Shown: positions 54,750 to 64,000 of the stretch, piece by piece | Position numbering within the stretch: position 1 is the first letter of the stretch | Layout: every line of letters starts with the position of its first letter | Assembly: GCF_036711975.1 (NCBI RefSeq) | Contig: NC_091968.1 | Span: 17,980,001 to 18,044,000 of the forward strand | Source: Onthophagus taurus | Lineage: Eukaryota; Arthropoda; Insecta; Coleoptera; Scarabaeidae | Direction: 5' to 3' | DNA length: 64,000 nucleotides | Translations under genes and position numbers: made by a program | Notes under the pieces: generated by a model | Told to the model about the DNA's origin: nothing | Databases searched by the model: none | The model's input: only the letters and a program-made list of their open reading frames with translations

Positions 54750-55740
54750 GTTCTAGTTTTTTATAAAAACAATCCTTTCCTTTTCCTCTCTTTCTCTTTG
54801 TGCATGTTTATTTCTACTGTTGTGCTGGAATATATTGCATGTGTAAATCTGGTTTCCTAGATTGTCATGTTTTGTTATTGATATTTTCTTCTTCTTTCTC
54901 GTCCCCAACGTGCTCCTATCTTGCTGTTGAGAAATGGCCTCCGATCCATCTTCTGAAGTTTTCCCTCTCCCCACCAAGACCCTTAACCTGCTGCATAATC
55001 TTCCCTCGGCTGGTCGCAATCTGCTTCCTGTGTTTTTCCATGTTATTCTCGGTCTCCTTATGGGTCGCCAGCCCTGCGGTCATTAAGCCTAAGTATAGAC
55101 TCAATGGCCGCTTTATAAACCCTTGTCTTGGCCGTCCGGCTTACTTCGTCCTTTGCAAACATACTCTGACTCAGGGCATAGTAAGCTTGTTCGTTTGGTG
55201 AATTGTCGTCCAAGATTTTGATAGCTGCTGGCCTGAGTGGAGTGAGAAGTTGACTACCACATTCGATGTGGATGTTAACCACCTGTTCCTCTGTCCTCGT
55301 CATCAACATAACTCACTCGAGATCAGCATATTGCAATTTCCTCTCCGAATCTGCGATGAGGACTTTCACATAAGTCCTGCCAATTGCAATCTCTGGATGT
55401 TGAGATACTCTAAGATCTTTGTAGTATCTCTTGTGGCTCCTTGTAGTAGCTGTATAGTTCCTGGTTATATCTTGTTCTCAATATATTTTTCTCATATATT
55501 AGGCTTACAATCCTCCTCAGGATCCTTTTTTTTGAAGTCATCTATGTTGCATTGTAAGCTTTATTGGTCAGCAATATTTTTCTTCGTAGTTCACCAGTGT
55601 GGCTGTTATCCCTCGGCAGCTTCATTCCAAGATATACGAATTACCAGACCATCTCTATGTCATCGTACGTATCACCTTGATACGGATGATGACATAGAGA
55701 TGGTCTTCTACAGTATTGTTCGTATTTAATCCAACACATT
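54750..55740 (-). mobile_element. Probable degraded retroelement C-terminus
   Basis: The 55309-55058 minus-strand frame includes QAYYALSQSMFAKDEVSRTA and KTRVYKAAIESILRL, similar in wording to the thumb region of non-LTR polyproteins. The rest is broken. The plus-strand frames here (54800-55201, 55250-55729) are likely shadows. Confidence 0.4.
55646..55706. repeat. Hairpin with perfect 19-bp arms
   Basis: Arms 55646-55664 (AGACCATCTCTATGTCATC) and 55688-55706 are exact complements around a 23-nt loop. Confidence 0.85.
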
Positions 55741-55867
55741 TTAAACGTTTATTATTTAAGTTCCATTTGTCTTTGTTGTAGATGACGCTTTTCCATTATC
55801 ATATAATGAAACCTCAAACGTCACTTATGACGTCTCATTAATTTTCTTTTTTGGCACACCGATTAAA

Positions 55868-57025
55868 ATGAAATTACATAGTGTTTTACATACTAAAATA
55901 TTCTTACCGGCTATTTATAGGTTAATACGTCCTGTATGGCGCGATTGGATGATTGGATGGTATACTGGAGAAGAAATAAAACATGAAGAAGACGGTGTTT
56001 TCATAGATATGGAAACGCCGGAGTTTAAAACACCAGACTATAGAGCTAAGAGAAAGTATTCCAACGTTGAATTGTTAAACTCTCATAAAATAGTTGCTTA
56101 TGGAGCTCCGGTAAAGTACCACTTGGAGGATATATTACCATATTTGAAGTTATTACCGGTAACGTGTAATGCGCATCATATACAAGGCGAAATCGATATA
56201 CTTCATTCACTTTACGAAGATATTCAAGAAGAACCACTCGAGGTTTTTATTTTTAGGAATGGTGTAGCCGTTTTCTGGAACTGTAATAACGAAAACATCG
56301 ACTATGTAATGGCTATATTGTCTGCGTTTCAAACTGTTGGTTATAATATTAAAAACCGTATCATTTCCGACATCACCTACTATAAAGCTTCTAAAACTCA
56401 GTAAGATTCTTTTTATGTATATACGAATTAAGTAACTAACTAAATCGTTGTTAGACATAGTTCTGTGGGAACTGACGGAATATTTATAATTCCACATAAA
56501 AATAATTTCTACGAAAAGTATGCTATTTCTTGCATGCTTGCGACTTCGCTTAGTTTGACGATATGGCAAAAAATTGTAGAAAACAACTTGGAAATTATCC
56601 TAGAAAGAGCTGCTCGTGATATTAATATGGGGTGTACCATATCAGCAACAGAGCGAGACATCGAACAGTTAAATAAGAATTTATCAACTGTTATATACTT
56701 CATGGAAATTAACGACCAAGTTTATCAGCCTGCAAATGAAGATGGCAAAAGAAATGTAAACCAATATCATAGGGATCTGTGCATACTAAGTAGTATATCG
56801 AGAAGAATAAAAAATCTCGAGAAACACTTATATAATTATAAAGAAATTTGCGGATTAATCGAAGTATTTTACTCGTACAAATCGCACACATATGTGTTAA
56901 TAATGTACTACATGATTACAATTTCTACTTTACTGTTGAACATACTGAAATATTTTAATAAAATACAAGAAACTGAAGCTGAAAAGTTACAGAAAAAATT
57001 AGCACTACAAAATAAGCAAAAATAA
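55868..57025 (+). CDS. RMND1/DUF155-family protein, 2 exons
   Basis: Exons 55868-56400 and 56455-57025 join across a 54-bp intron (GTAAGA ... TTAG) and give 367 residues. The family (RMND1 in animals, Rmd and Sif in yeasts) is membrane-anchored; animal RMND1 is mitochondrial and needed for mitochondrial translation. Features: a basic, targeting-like N-terminus; the conserved EVFIFRNGVAVFWNC; EKYAISCMLATSLSLTIWQ; a long helical part; and a C-terminal transmembrane segment (YVLIMYYMITISTLLLNIL). It is shorter than human RMND1 (about 449), mainly at the N-terminus, so an upstream exon is possible. It is intact in a region of wrecked transposons, which argues for function. Confidence 0.85.
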
Positions 57026-57079
57026 ATTAGTAATTAATCAACGAAGATTTTTACTTTACTTTAAGAATTAATAGTTATA

Positions 57080-58517
57080 CAGGTTTCCCAAAACTCCCGG
57101 TACGGAGCTATAAGTTTTAAACGAGTGAAGAAAAAAATTAAAAATTTGGAGATCACTAAAGAATCATAAAAACTACATTTTTAGATAGTTTAGAACTTCC
57201 ATACAATGTAGAGTTTTTTTAGGGGATGACCACCCCTACATTTTTAAATAGCAACCCCTATCGAGTTTTACCTTATTTTAAAGGTAATGGAAAAAGAAAC
57301 AACCCCATAAACTAAAACCCGATATCTTAATTCTTTCAAGAATTATGAGGGGTAGGCACAATTGTCGTTATTGGAATGACGAAAATGCAAGTTTAAGTTA
57401 TAAGTTATAAGCAAAGCCACGACGTTGTCGGGCAACTCACTGGCGGCTCGTCGCCTTACGGCAGAGACTCGGGCCATATGGACCACATCACGCCACATAT
57501 AGTATACCACGCCACTGGTTGAGTTTTAGTCGGACAATCGGCCAAACACGTATTGAACGCTGCACCATAGAGAACCTCCCAACAAATTTTACATGGGCCA
57601 GCATTCAACCAGTATCGTTACGTTGCGGCACATCGATGTGTTCAATACAAGCATGTTACTACTACGCTATAACCCGTTCGCTGCTCTATACACATGGTGA
57701 CATCAACAGCCCGAAACGTCGTGGCTCTAGTTATAAGTTATAAGAGAAGGTCATACTCAGAGACCGCAGAAAATTAATGTATGGGCTGGTATTATGGGAA
57801 AGAATGTAATTGGTCCATTTTTTATTAATGGAAATTTGGACGGAGACAGATATCTGCATCTGTTAGAAAATCAAGTGGTTCCAAGTGTACGTGCCGTATG
57901 CCTTAATGGTATTGACAATAAGTGGTTCCAACAAGATGGTGGTTCTCCACATTTTAGTCCCGCAGTCCGAGACTTTTCAAGCCGTACGTTTCCAAACAGG
58001 TGAATTGGTAGTAGAGGTTACATTGAGTGGCTAACACGATCTCATGATCTAACACCACTCAATTTTTTCTTTTGGGGATTTCTGAAAAGTAGAGTGTATG
58101 CAACAAAACCAGAATCAATCAATGATTTGGAAAATCGCATACTTGAAGAACCACCAATATCACTTGGGATATGCTCCTGATGGTTCAAAATTCCATCTAT
58201 GAGCGTTTGGGTTATTGCGAGACCGAAGAAGGTTGACAATTTGAACATTTGTTATAAAAATCGTAATAAAAGTGTAAAAAAGCATGAAAACATTTTATTT
58301 TGCCATTTGGTAGTCAACCTCTCAAATTCTTTCAAGAATTATGATATTGGGTTTTGGTTTATGGGATTGTGTTTCTTTTTTCATTACCTTTAAAATAAGG
58401 TAAAACTCTACAGGGGTTGCTATTTAAAAATGTAGGGGTGGTAATCCAAATTTTCAAATTTTGTTCTTCACTCGATCAAAACTTATAGCTCCGTCCCGGG
58501 AGTTTTGGGAAGCCCTG
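57080..58517 (+). mobile_element. Mariner-type element with about 200-280-bp inverted repeats
   Basis: The ends CAGGTTTCCCAAAACTCCCG and its near-complement (closing GGGAAGCCCTG) are flanked by TA (57078-57079, 58518-58519). Long inverted repeats span 57080-57360 and 58310-58517. The transposase is split: WNDENAS near 57375 is followed, after a 317-bp insert, by KINVWAGIMGKNVIGPFF, WFQQDGGSPHFS (second Asp) and HDLTPLNFFFWGFLKS (third position) to about 58180. Stops and the insert disable it. Confidence 0.85.
57412..57728. mobile_element. 317-bp GC-richer insertion with 16-bp direct flanks
   Basis: The insert is flanked by identical 16-bp repeats AGTTATAAGTTATAAG (57396-57411, 57729-57744). 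It has terminal inverted repeats GCCACGACGTT.TCGGG / CCCGAAACGTCGTGGC. It is markedly GC-richer than its surroundings and has no long ORF. The surrounding mariner transposase reads on either side, so it is a secondary insertion. Family unknown. Confidence 0.75.
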
Positions 58518-58559
58518 TATATGTAGGATTTTGTTTGAATAAACCACTAAAACCACACT

Positions 58560-59345
58560 TGTTTTTAATTAATTTATTATTACGATTAACATTTAAACTT
58601 TTATTTGACTAACGTTCGTCTTCTAACTTCTGCTTCGCTACTTCTTCGTACACTCGAAGGGTCTCGAGTCTTTCCGAATTTTTCCTACATCTCGACCATT
58701 CTGCTGCAAATTTGCCTCGAATGACTCTTCGTATTCATCATCTTCTTGTACACGTGTGTGGGTTCATGTTATCGCCACTAGTAATGGTTTGCCTTGATCC
58801 TTCTAATTGTCACTAAATTTCCCGTTTTGTATACAACAGCCATATTCCTATTCTTATTGTACGTTTTTATATTTTCTGTTTGTACTTTTTTCATTTGTTC
58901 TTTTGCAATTTTTCTAATCTCTTCACGTTCTTCCATAAAAATATCTGCATATTTGCTTTCTAAAATTTCTTTCAATTTCGTCTTTTCCTTTCTTTTCGTT
59001 TCAACACCCAAAAGCATCTCAGATGGTGTTCTACCAAGCCCTCTGATAGGTATTATTTAATGCTTCTTGTAAATTTCGAACGTACCGATACCAACATTTG
59101 GGACGTTCAGTGGACAATTAAGGCTGGTATTATTATTCTATTCACTCTTTCTTGCCACAACTTGCCCGTTTACTCTGGAAAAGCCAGTTGCTATTTTAGT
59201 ATGTCTTATGTCTTCATCAAGGCAATATTGCTCAAAATCGTTAAATGTAAATGCTGTTCTTCTATCTGAAATAATTGTCTCAGGATTTCCAAACACACTT
59301 CTTTGCAATTCAAGTTTATCGATGGTATATCCACACAAACTTTGT
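58560..59345 (-). mobile_element. Gypsy-type retrotransposon integrase fragment
   Basis: The minus-strand frame 59338-59138 has FGNPETIISDRRTAF (second catalytic Asp of the integrase) and HTKIATGFSRVNGQV (catalytic Glu position read as V after a shift). The frame 59017-58778 covers the integrase C-terminal region with MLLGVETKRKEK. No LTR was identified. Confidence 0.75.
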
Positions 59346-59399
59346 AAAAGAATCAGTGACTTTAACTGTATAATGTAAGAAGAAATAAATAACTACTAA

Positions 59400-61470
59400 A
59401 AGTAGTGAAATTATTAATAACACACTGTAGAACACTAAAAATTCACCGGAGTAACATCACTCAATTTTCTCATTTTATTAGAACAGAAGAAGAAATACGA
59501 GATTTTTACTTAAGTCTGCAGAAAACCTTCGATAAATCCAGAGAACGAGGGGAGGAAGTAATTATAATGGGAGACTGGAATGCGCGAATAGGTAATGATA
59601 TACACAAGGGGAAGGCAGTATAGGAGAATATGGAGATCAGGTAGAGGCAGTAATGAATAGATGTGGGCAAAGAATGCTGGAATTTTGTCAAATAAACGAC
59701 TTATTGATTGGAAACACTATGTGGAGTCAGAGGAGACAAGATAAATATACGTTTGTGGCAGAAGAAAAGAATGCTAAGAGTATTGATTACATCACACACT
59801 CGAAATCTCCAAAACAGAGTCGAGGAGGTAAAGACTGAAGCAGAAGCAGAAATTAGGACTAACCATAGACTAGTCATGGCAACTATTAATAATATAGAAA
59901 TCGAAAAAGAAGAGATGAAAACCTACACGCAAATAAAAATCCATAAACTAAGGCAGGAGGAAGAAAGACTAAAATACCAAGAAAAAACAAACAACGAATT
60001 TCAAAAATTAGAACAAACAGAGAATTTAACTCTGGAAGAAAGATGAAGAAGTTTTAAAGAGATAATGTGAAATAAAGCTATGGAGGTGTGTGGAATGTGG
60101 AAAATAGATAATAATCAGACAAAGAGAACAGACTGGTGGAATGAAGAGGTCCGACAGGCAATCAAGAAGAAGAAAGAGTCATGGAAGAGATATATAAGAA
60201 CGAATTTGGAAGAGGATAGAGCAAACGATAGAACGAACACAGATGCAGCTAAGGATATGGTAAAGGAGGCGAAAAAGAAAAGTTGGGAAGAGTTCGGAAC
60301 AAGTTTAAGTTAAACATAAGGATCGAATGACAGGAAATTCCGGAATCAAATAAAAACACTGAAGGGAGATCAATGGAAACAAATAATAGCCGTCAAAGAT
60401 AAGAAGAACGATATAAAGACAACTTCAAGGGAAATTTTGGACATATGGGCGGATTTTTATGCACAAAAGTTCAAGGATGGAAAACGGACACAAACAATGG
60501 AGGAGGGAAGAGAAGATGAGATAAGGGAAAGACACTACAGACATAGCAACTGAAGCGACAACAATGGAAGAATTAGGAGAGGTAATGATGAAGATGAATA
60601 CAGACAAGACTTGCGGCAAAGACAAGATAGACCAAGGAGATGATAAAATATTTGGGAATAAAAGTGAGCATAGGAGTCGGAAACAATCCCTAAAGATTGG
60701 GAAGATAATATCATCTTACCAATACACATATTTAAAAGGAAGCTCCTCGAACTGCGAAAATTACAGAGCCATATGCCTATCATCTACAAGTTACAAATTA
60801 TACACAAACATAATAGAAAAAAGATTAAGAAGAGTAGTGGAAAATAAACCAGAAGATGAACAAGCAGGATACAGAGTAAGTAAACAAACATACATGTAAT
60901 CCGAAATATCATCGAAAGTAAAATAGAGACGCCCAATGAGCTATACCTAATATTCTTGGATCTAAAAGCAACTTTTGACACGGTTAACCGTAGTATTATA
61001 TGGAAGTGTCTAGAACAACTAATGATACCACAAAAACTAACAAAAATAATTGAAAATCTGTACAGGAAAGTCAAGGACATAGTACAAATGAAGGGAGAAC
61101 AATCAAAAACTTTTGAAATGAGCAAGGGAATAAAACAAGGCGATAGCCTAAGCCTCGTATTATTTATAATATTAATGGACAGAGTGATAAAAAATACAAG
61201 AACAAATAAATATCATAATAGGTTATAAAAGCTTGGAACCAGTAAAAATAGATAATTTACTATATGCTGACAATAAAGAACCATATAAAAACAAGGAACT
61301 TGGTTGAAATATGGACAGAAGAAATTGAAAAGGTGGGCCTAGAATTGAGCGTAAATAAATGTAAAATCGTGATAATAAATAAAAATGAAATAAGAAATAA
61401 CCCGAAACAAATATTTATTAAGGAACAAAAGATAAAAGAAGTATCATCATATGATTGTTGATTAGATTTA
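59400..61470 (+). mobile_element. Degraded non-LTR retrotransposon with endonuclease and reverse transcriptase
   Basis: An endonuclease piece with VIIMGDWNARIGND (about 59560-59600) is followed by charged linker frames (59708-60313). The reverse transcriptase then follows: NCENYRAICLSSTSYKLY (60740-60800), IFLDLKATFDTVNRSIIW (60950), KGIKQGDSLSLVLFIILMD (61125) and a degraded YADN near 61262. Domain order is that of apurinic-endonuclease non-LTR elements. Many frame breaks. Confidence 0.85.
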
Positions 61471-61599
61471 AAACATGAATAAATGTGGCAACGTAATCTA
61501 AATAGTTTTCAATTGTAGATGCCGAAGTAGCAACATGAATTTACTTGAGTCAAGCCATTCTTCAGTGGTAAAACAAAGCCTAGTAGTTTATTAGATGTA

Positions 61600-63011
61600 T
61601 TATCATACCCAATTTTGCTAGTAATTCTAGTTGCGAAAGAGGCAACAGCTATAGTATGGGGGTTAAAGAAATTTTTCTTATACTGTTATGGACGACCTAT
61701 AACACTGATAACTGATCATAAGCCTTTAACAAGAATTTTTATCCAACAAAGGACTTGCCAGCAACATCTGCAATACGATTGTTGCATTATGCAAATTTTC
61801 TGGCAGGATTTAAGTACGGAATTCAATATAGAGAAACAAAAAAGCATGCGAATGCTGATTACGTATCTCGATTTTCAAGACCAAATTACGGAAAGGACGA
61901 ACATTTGGATATGGATTTAACTTATGCCTTAAATCAATTAGATACTTTACCAATTGGACGAGAACAAATTCAAAAAAAACTCTTAAGGATCCTGAAACTG
62001 CAAAGCTTTATAAGAACATCCAAAGTGGATCTGAAGTGGAAGCTGATGAGTTATTCAGGTATTCCATAGAAAATGGATGTATTTTGAAGGGTATCCGTGT
62101 AGTCATTCCTAAAAAGTTACAAAAAGGGATTTTGGATGAGTTGCATATTGGACATACAGGTATAGTAAGAATGAAGAACTTAGCAAGAAGCTATGTGTAG
62201 CTATGTGTGTATTGAAGGTTTAGTAAAATGTTGCAGGAAATGTTGTTTATATAAGAATAATCCAAGCAAACAAACACCAAATCATCCTTGGGAGTATCCA
62301 ACTCAGCCGTGGCAGCGTATTCACGTTGATTACGCGGGTCCGTTCCAGGAAAGGTATTTTCTAATAATAGTCGATGCTCATTCGAAATATCCTGAAGTGT
62401 TTATTACAACCAAAACAGATTCTAAAACCACAATAAGGTTGTTGCGTGAAACATTTGCACGATTTGGCATTCCAACAACTTTAGTGAGTGATAACGGAAC
62501 CTGTTTTACATCTCAAGAATTTCAGAAGTTTTTACAAGTTAATGGAGTCAAACACAAACTTACAGCACCTTATCATCCGGCTACGAATGGCCAAGCTGAA
62601 AGATTCGTACAAACTGTCAAACAAGGATTAAGAACTATCTCAGGTGAAGGAGACTTATCTGTAAGGTTGACACGTTTGTTAATGCAATACAGGCGAATTC
62701 CACATTCCGAAACGGGACAATCACCGGCGGAGTTGTTATTTAAGAATCATTACCGAACCAGGTTGGACTTGGTGAGAAGAGACCTTCCTGCAGAAAAAAA
62801 TGATAGAATTCCTGATGGAACTTCGAGAGATTTCCAAGTAGGTGACTATGTACAGGCGAGATTTTATGCTAACAAAGATGAGAAGTGGAAGTTCGGAGAG
62901 GTATCGCAAAAACATGGAAAACTACACTATGAGGTCAATATCGAGGGACAGTCGCACCGACGACATCAGGACCAACTGACAAGTTTCTTCTCTTTGCAAC
63001 CAAAGAGATAG
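61600..63011 (+). mobile_element. Gypsy-type retrotransposon: RNase H and integrase
   Basis: 61615-62069 gives the RNase H region (ATAIVWGLKKFFLYCYGR, LITDHKPLTRIF, then after a shift HANADYVSRF). 62193-63011 is a 272-codon integrase frame: a zinc-binding CCRKCCLYKNN, HVDYAGPF (first Asp), LVSDNGTCFTS (second Asp), NGQAERFVQT (Glu), and a C-terminal chromo-like VGDYVQARFYANKDEKW. The integrase is intact over its core, while the upstream protease and reverse transcriptase are missing. No LTR is seen. Confidence 0.88.
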
Positions 63012-64000
63012 CCCTTTGTGCTTTCATAGATATAGAGGGTGCGTTTGATAACACCTCATATGAATCCATAGAGAAGGCTTTAAACGCAAAAGACATACAT
63101 CCGTCGACAATCAAGTGGTGTATAGCCATGTTGAAAAGTCGGCAGATCACAGCCAGTCTGGGAGGCGAGTCGCTGACTATAAAGGCGCTAAGAGGATGTC
63201 CCCAAGGGGGAGTGCTATCACCTCTATTATGGTGCCTGGTAGTTGATGACTTGATGAACATCCTAACTAAAAACGGATTTAAGATACAAGGGTATGCTGA
63301 TGACCTGGTAATCACAATCCGAGGTAAATATGATTCAATCATAACTCAGCTAATGCAGAAAGCCCTACTACTCACCAGTACTTGGTGCAAAAGCAATGGG
63401 CTCAGCATCAATCCCAATAAAATCGAAATAGTCCCTTTCACTCGGAGAAGGAAGCTACAAATAAAAGCACCCTCCATTGAAAGCAGAACTATTAACCTCA
63501 AAACAGAAACCAAATACCTAGGGGTAATACTTGATAGTAAACTAAACTGGAACTCACACTTAGATAAGGTGAGGAAAAAGGCCATCATGGCAAACCAGAT
63601 CTGCCGCAGGCTCCTAGGAAGGAACTGGGGTCTCAAACCACGAATGGCTCATTGGGCCTACGTAGCAATAATCAGACCCATGGTCGCCTACGCCTCATTG
63701 GTTTGGTGGCCAAAAACAAAACATAAGACAGCTCAACAACAGCTGGCACAAATCCAGCGGTTAGCATGTCTTAACATAACGGGTGCAATGAGATCCTGTC
63801 CGACGGCTGCTTTGGAAGCCCTACTTGGTCTCACACCGCTCCACATATATATACAAAAGGAGGCAGCCGTAAGTGCCTTATCACTGAAAACAGTTTCTTC
63901 ACTCAAGTTGATGCAGGGTAATATCAGAGGACACCTCGAGATCCTCAAAGACCCATATCTAAATCACCTGATTGAAATTAAAACGGACCTTATACCGACG
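63012..64000 (+). mobile_element. Non-LTR reverse transcriptase, open to the window edge
   Basis: One frame is open without a stop from about 63012 to the end. It shows CAFIDIEGAFDNTSYES (A-box), RGCPQGGVLSPLLWCLVVDD (B-box), IQGYADDLVI (catalytic YADD), YLGVILDSKLNWNSHL and the C-terminal connection. The element is cut at its 5' side by the gypsy integrase and at its 3' side by the window end. Wording resembles the R1/I/jockey groups. The reading frame is undamaged, so it may be young. Confidence 0.85.

Noticed and set aside
54800-55729. Plus-strand ORFs of 133 and 159 codons
   Set aside because: No domain is recognisable, and the minus strand carries weak retroelement wording over the same interval; likely shadows.

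Overview
This window reads as AT-rich nuclear DNA from an insect. The evidence is short-intron genes with GT/AG splice sites, insect-like U1 snRNA genes, a secreted trypsin, and dense DNA transposons of the Tc1/mariner, piggyBac, hAT, Tigger and Harbinger-like types alongside jockey-like non-LTR and gypsy elements. The gene repertoire would fit a beetle, but the species cannot be fixed from the sequence. All coordinates, splice sites and translations were derived by hand.

Host genes. There are two U1 snRNA genes on the minus strand (4354-4516 and 9559-9721), each with a shared upstream block. On the minus strand an ING3-type chromatin reader (four coding exons, 24267 to 13764) has a third intron of about 9.2 kb packed with nested transposons. 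Divergent from it lies mRpL51 (24759-25253, +). Next are a complete three-exon trypsin-like protease (31121 to 30232, -) and a 15-exon secreted protein with three VWD domains plus C8 and TIL modules (45972 to 34958, -, predicted 1,159 residues). A two-exon RMND1/DUF155-family gene lies at 55868-57025 (+).

Repeats. 1-9540 holds Tigger and piggyBac wrecks, a mariner that landed in the upstream region of U1 copy 1, and MITEs with intact target duplications. 9889-13292 is a mariner whose transposase was split by a 5'-truncated jockey-like retroelement. 14527-23702 (the ING3 intron) holds a Tc1 gene split by a Harbinger-like element, itself split by a hAT. 25735-28960 carries a 21-bp minisatellite and a 175-bp satellite array. 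31505-33975 is a higher-order satellite made of three diverged 172-bp monomers. It is interrupted by a purine-rich repeat that also occurs twice in the 6.8-kb intron of the VWD gene. 46-55 kb and 58.5-64 kb are mostly retrotransposon and piggyBac debris, ending in an open non-LTR reverse transcriptase that runs off the window.

The genes do not form an operon-like unit. ING3 and mRpL51 are divergent and share a 491-bp intergenic promoter region. The trypsin gene lies between two unrelated satellite arrays with near-nucleosomal monomer lengths. No new enzymatic system is claimed. The most unusual structures are the three-monomer satellite with its invading purine-rich repeat, the U1 pair, and a 317-bp GC-rich insertion with a 16-bp target duplication.
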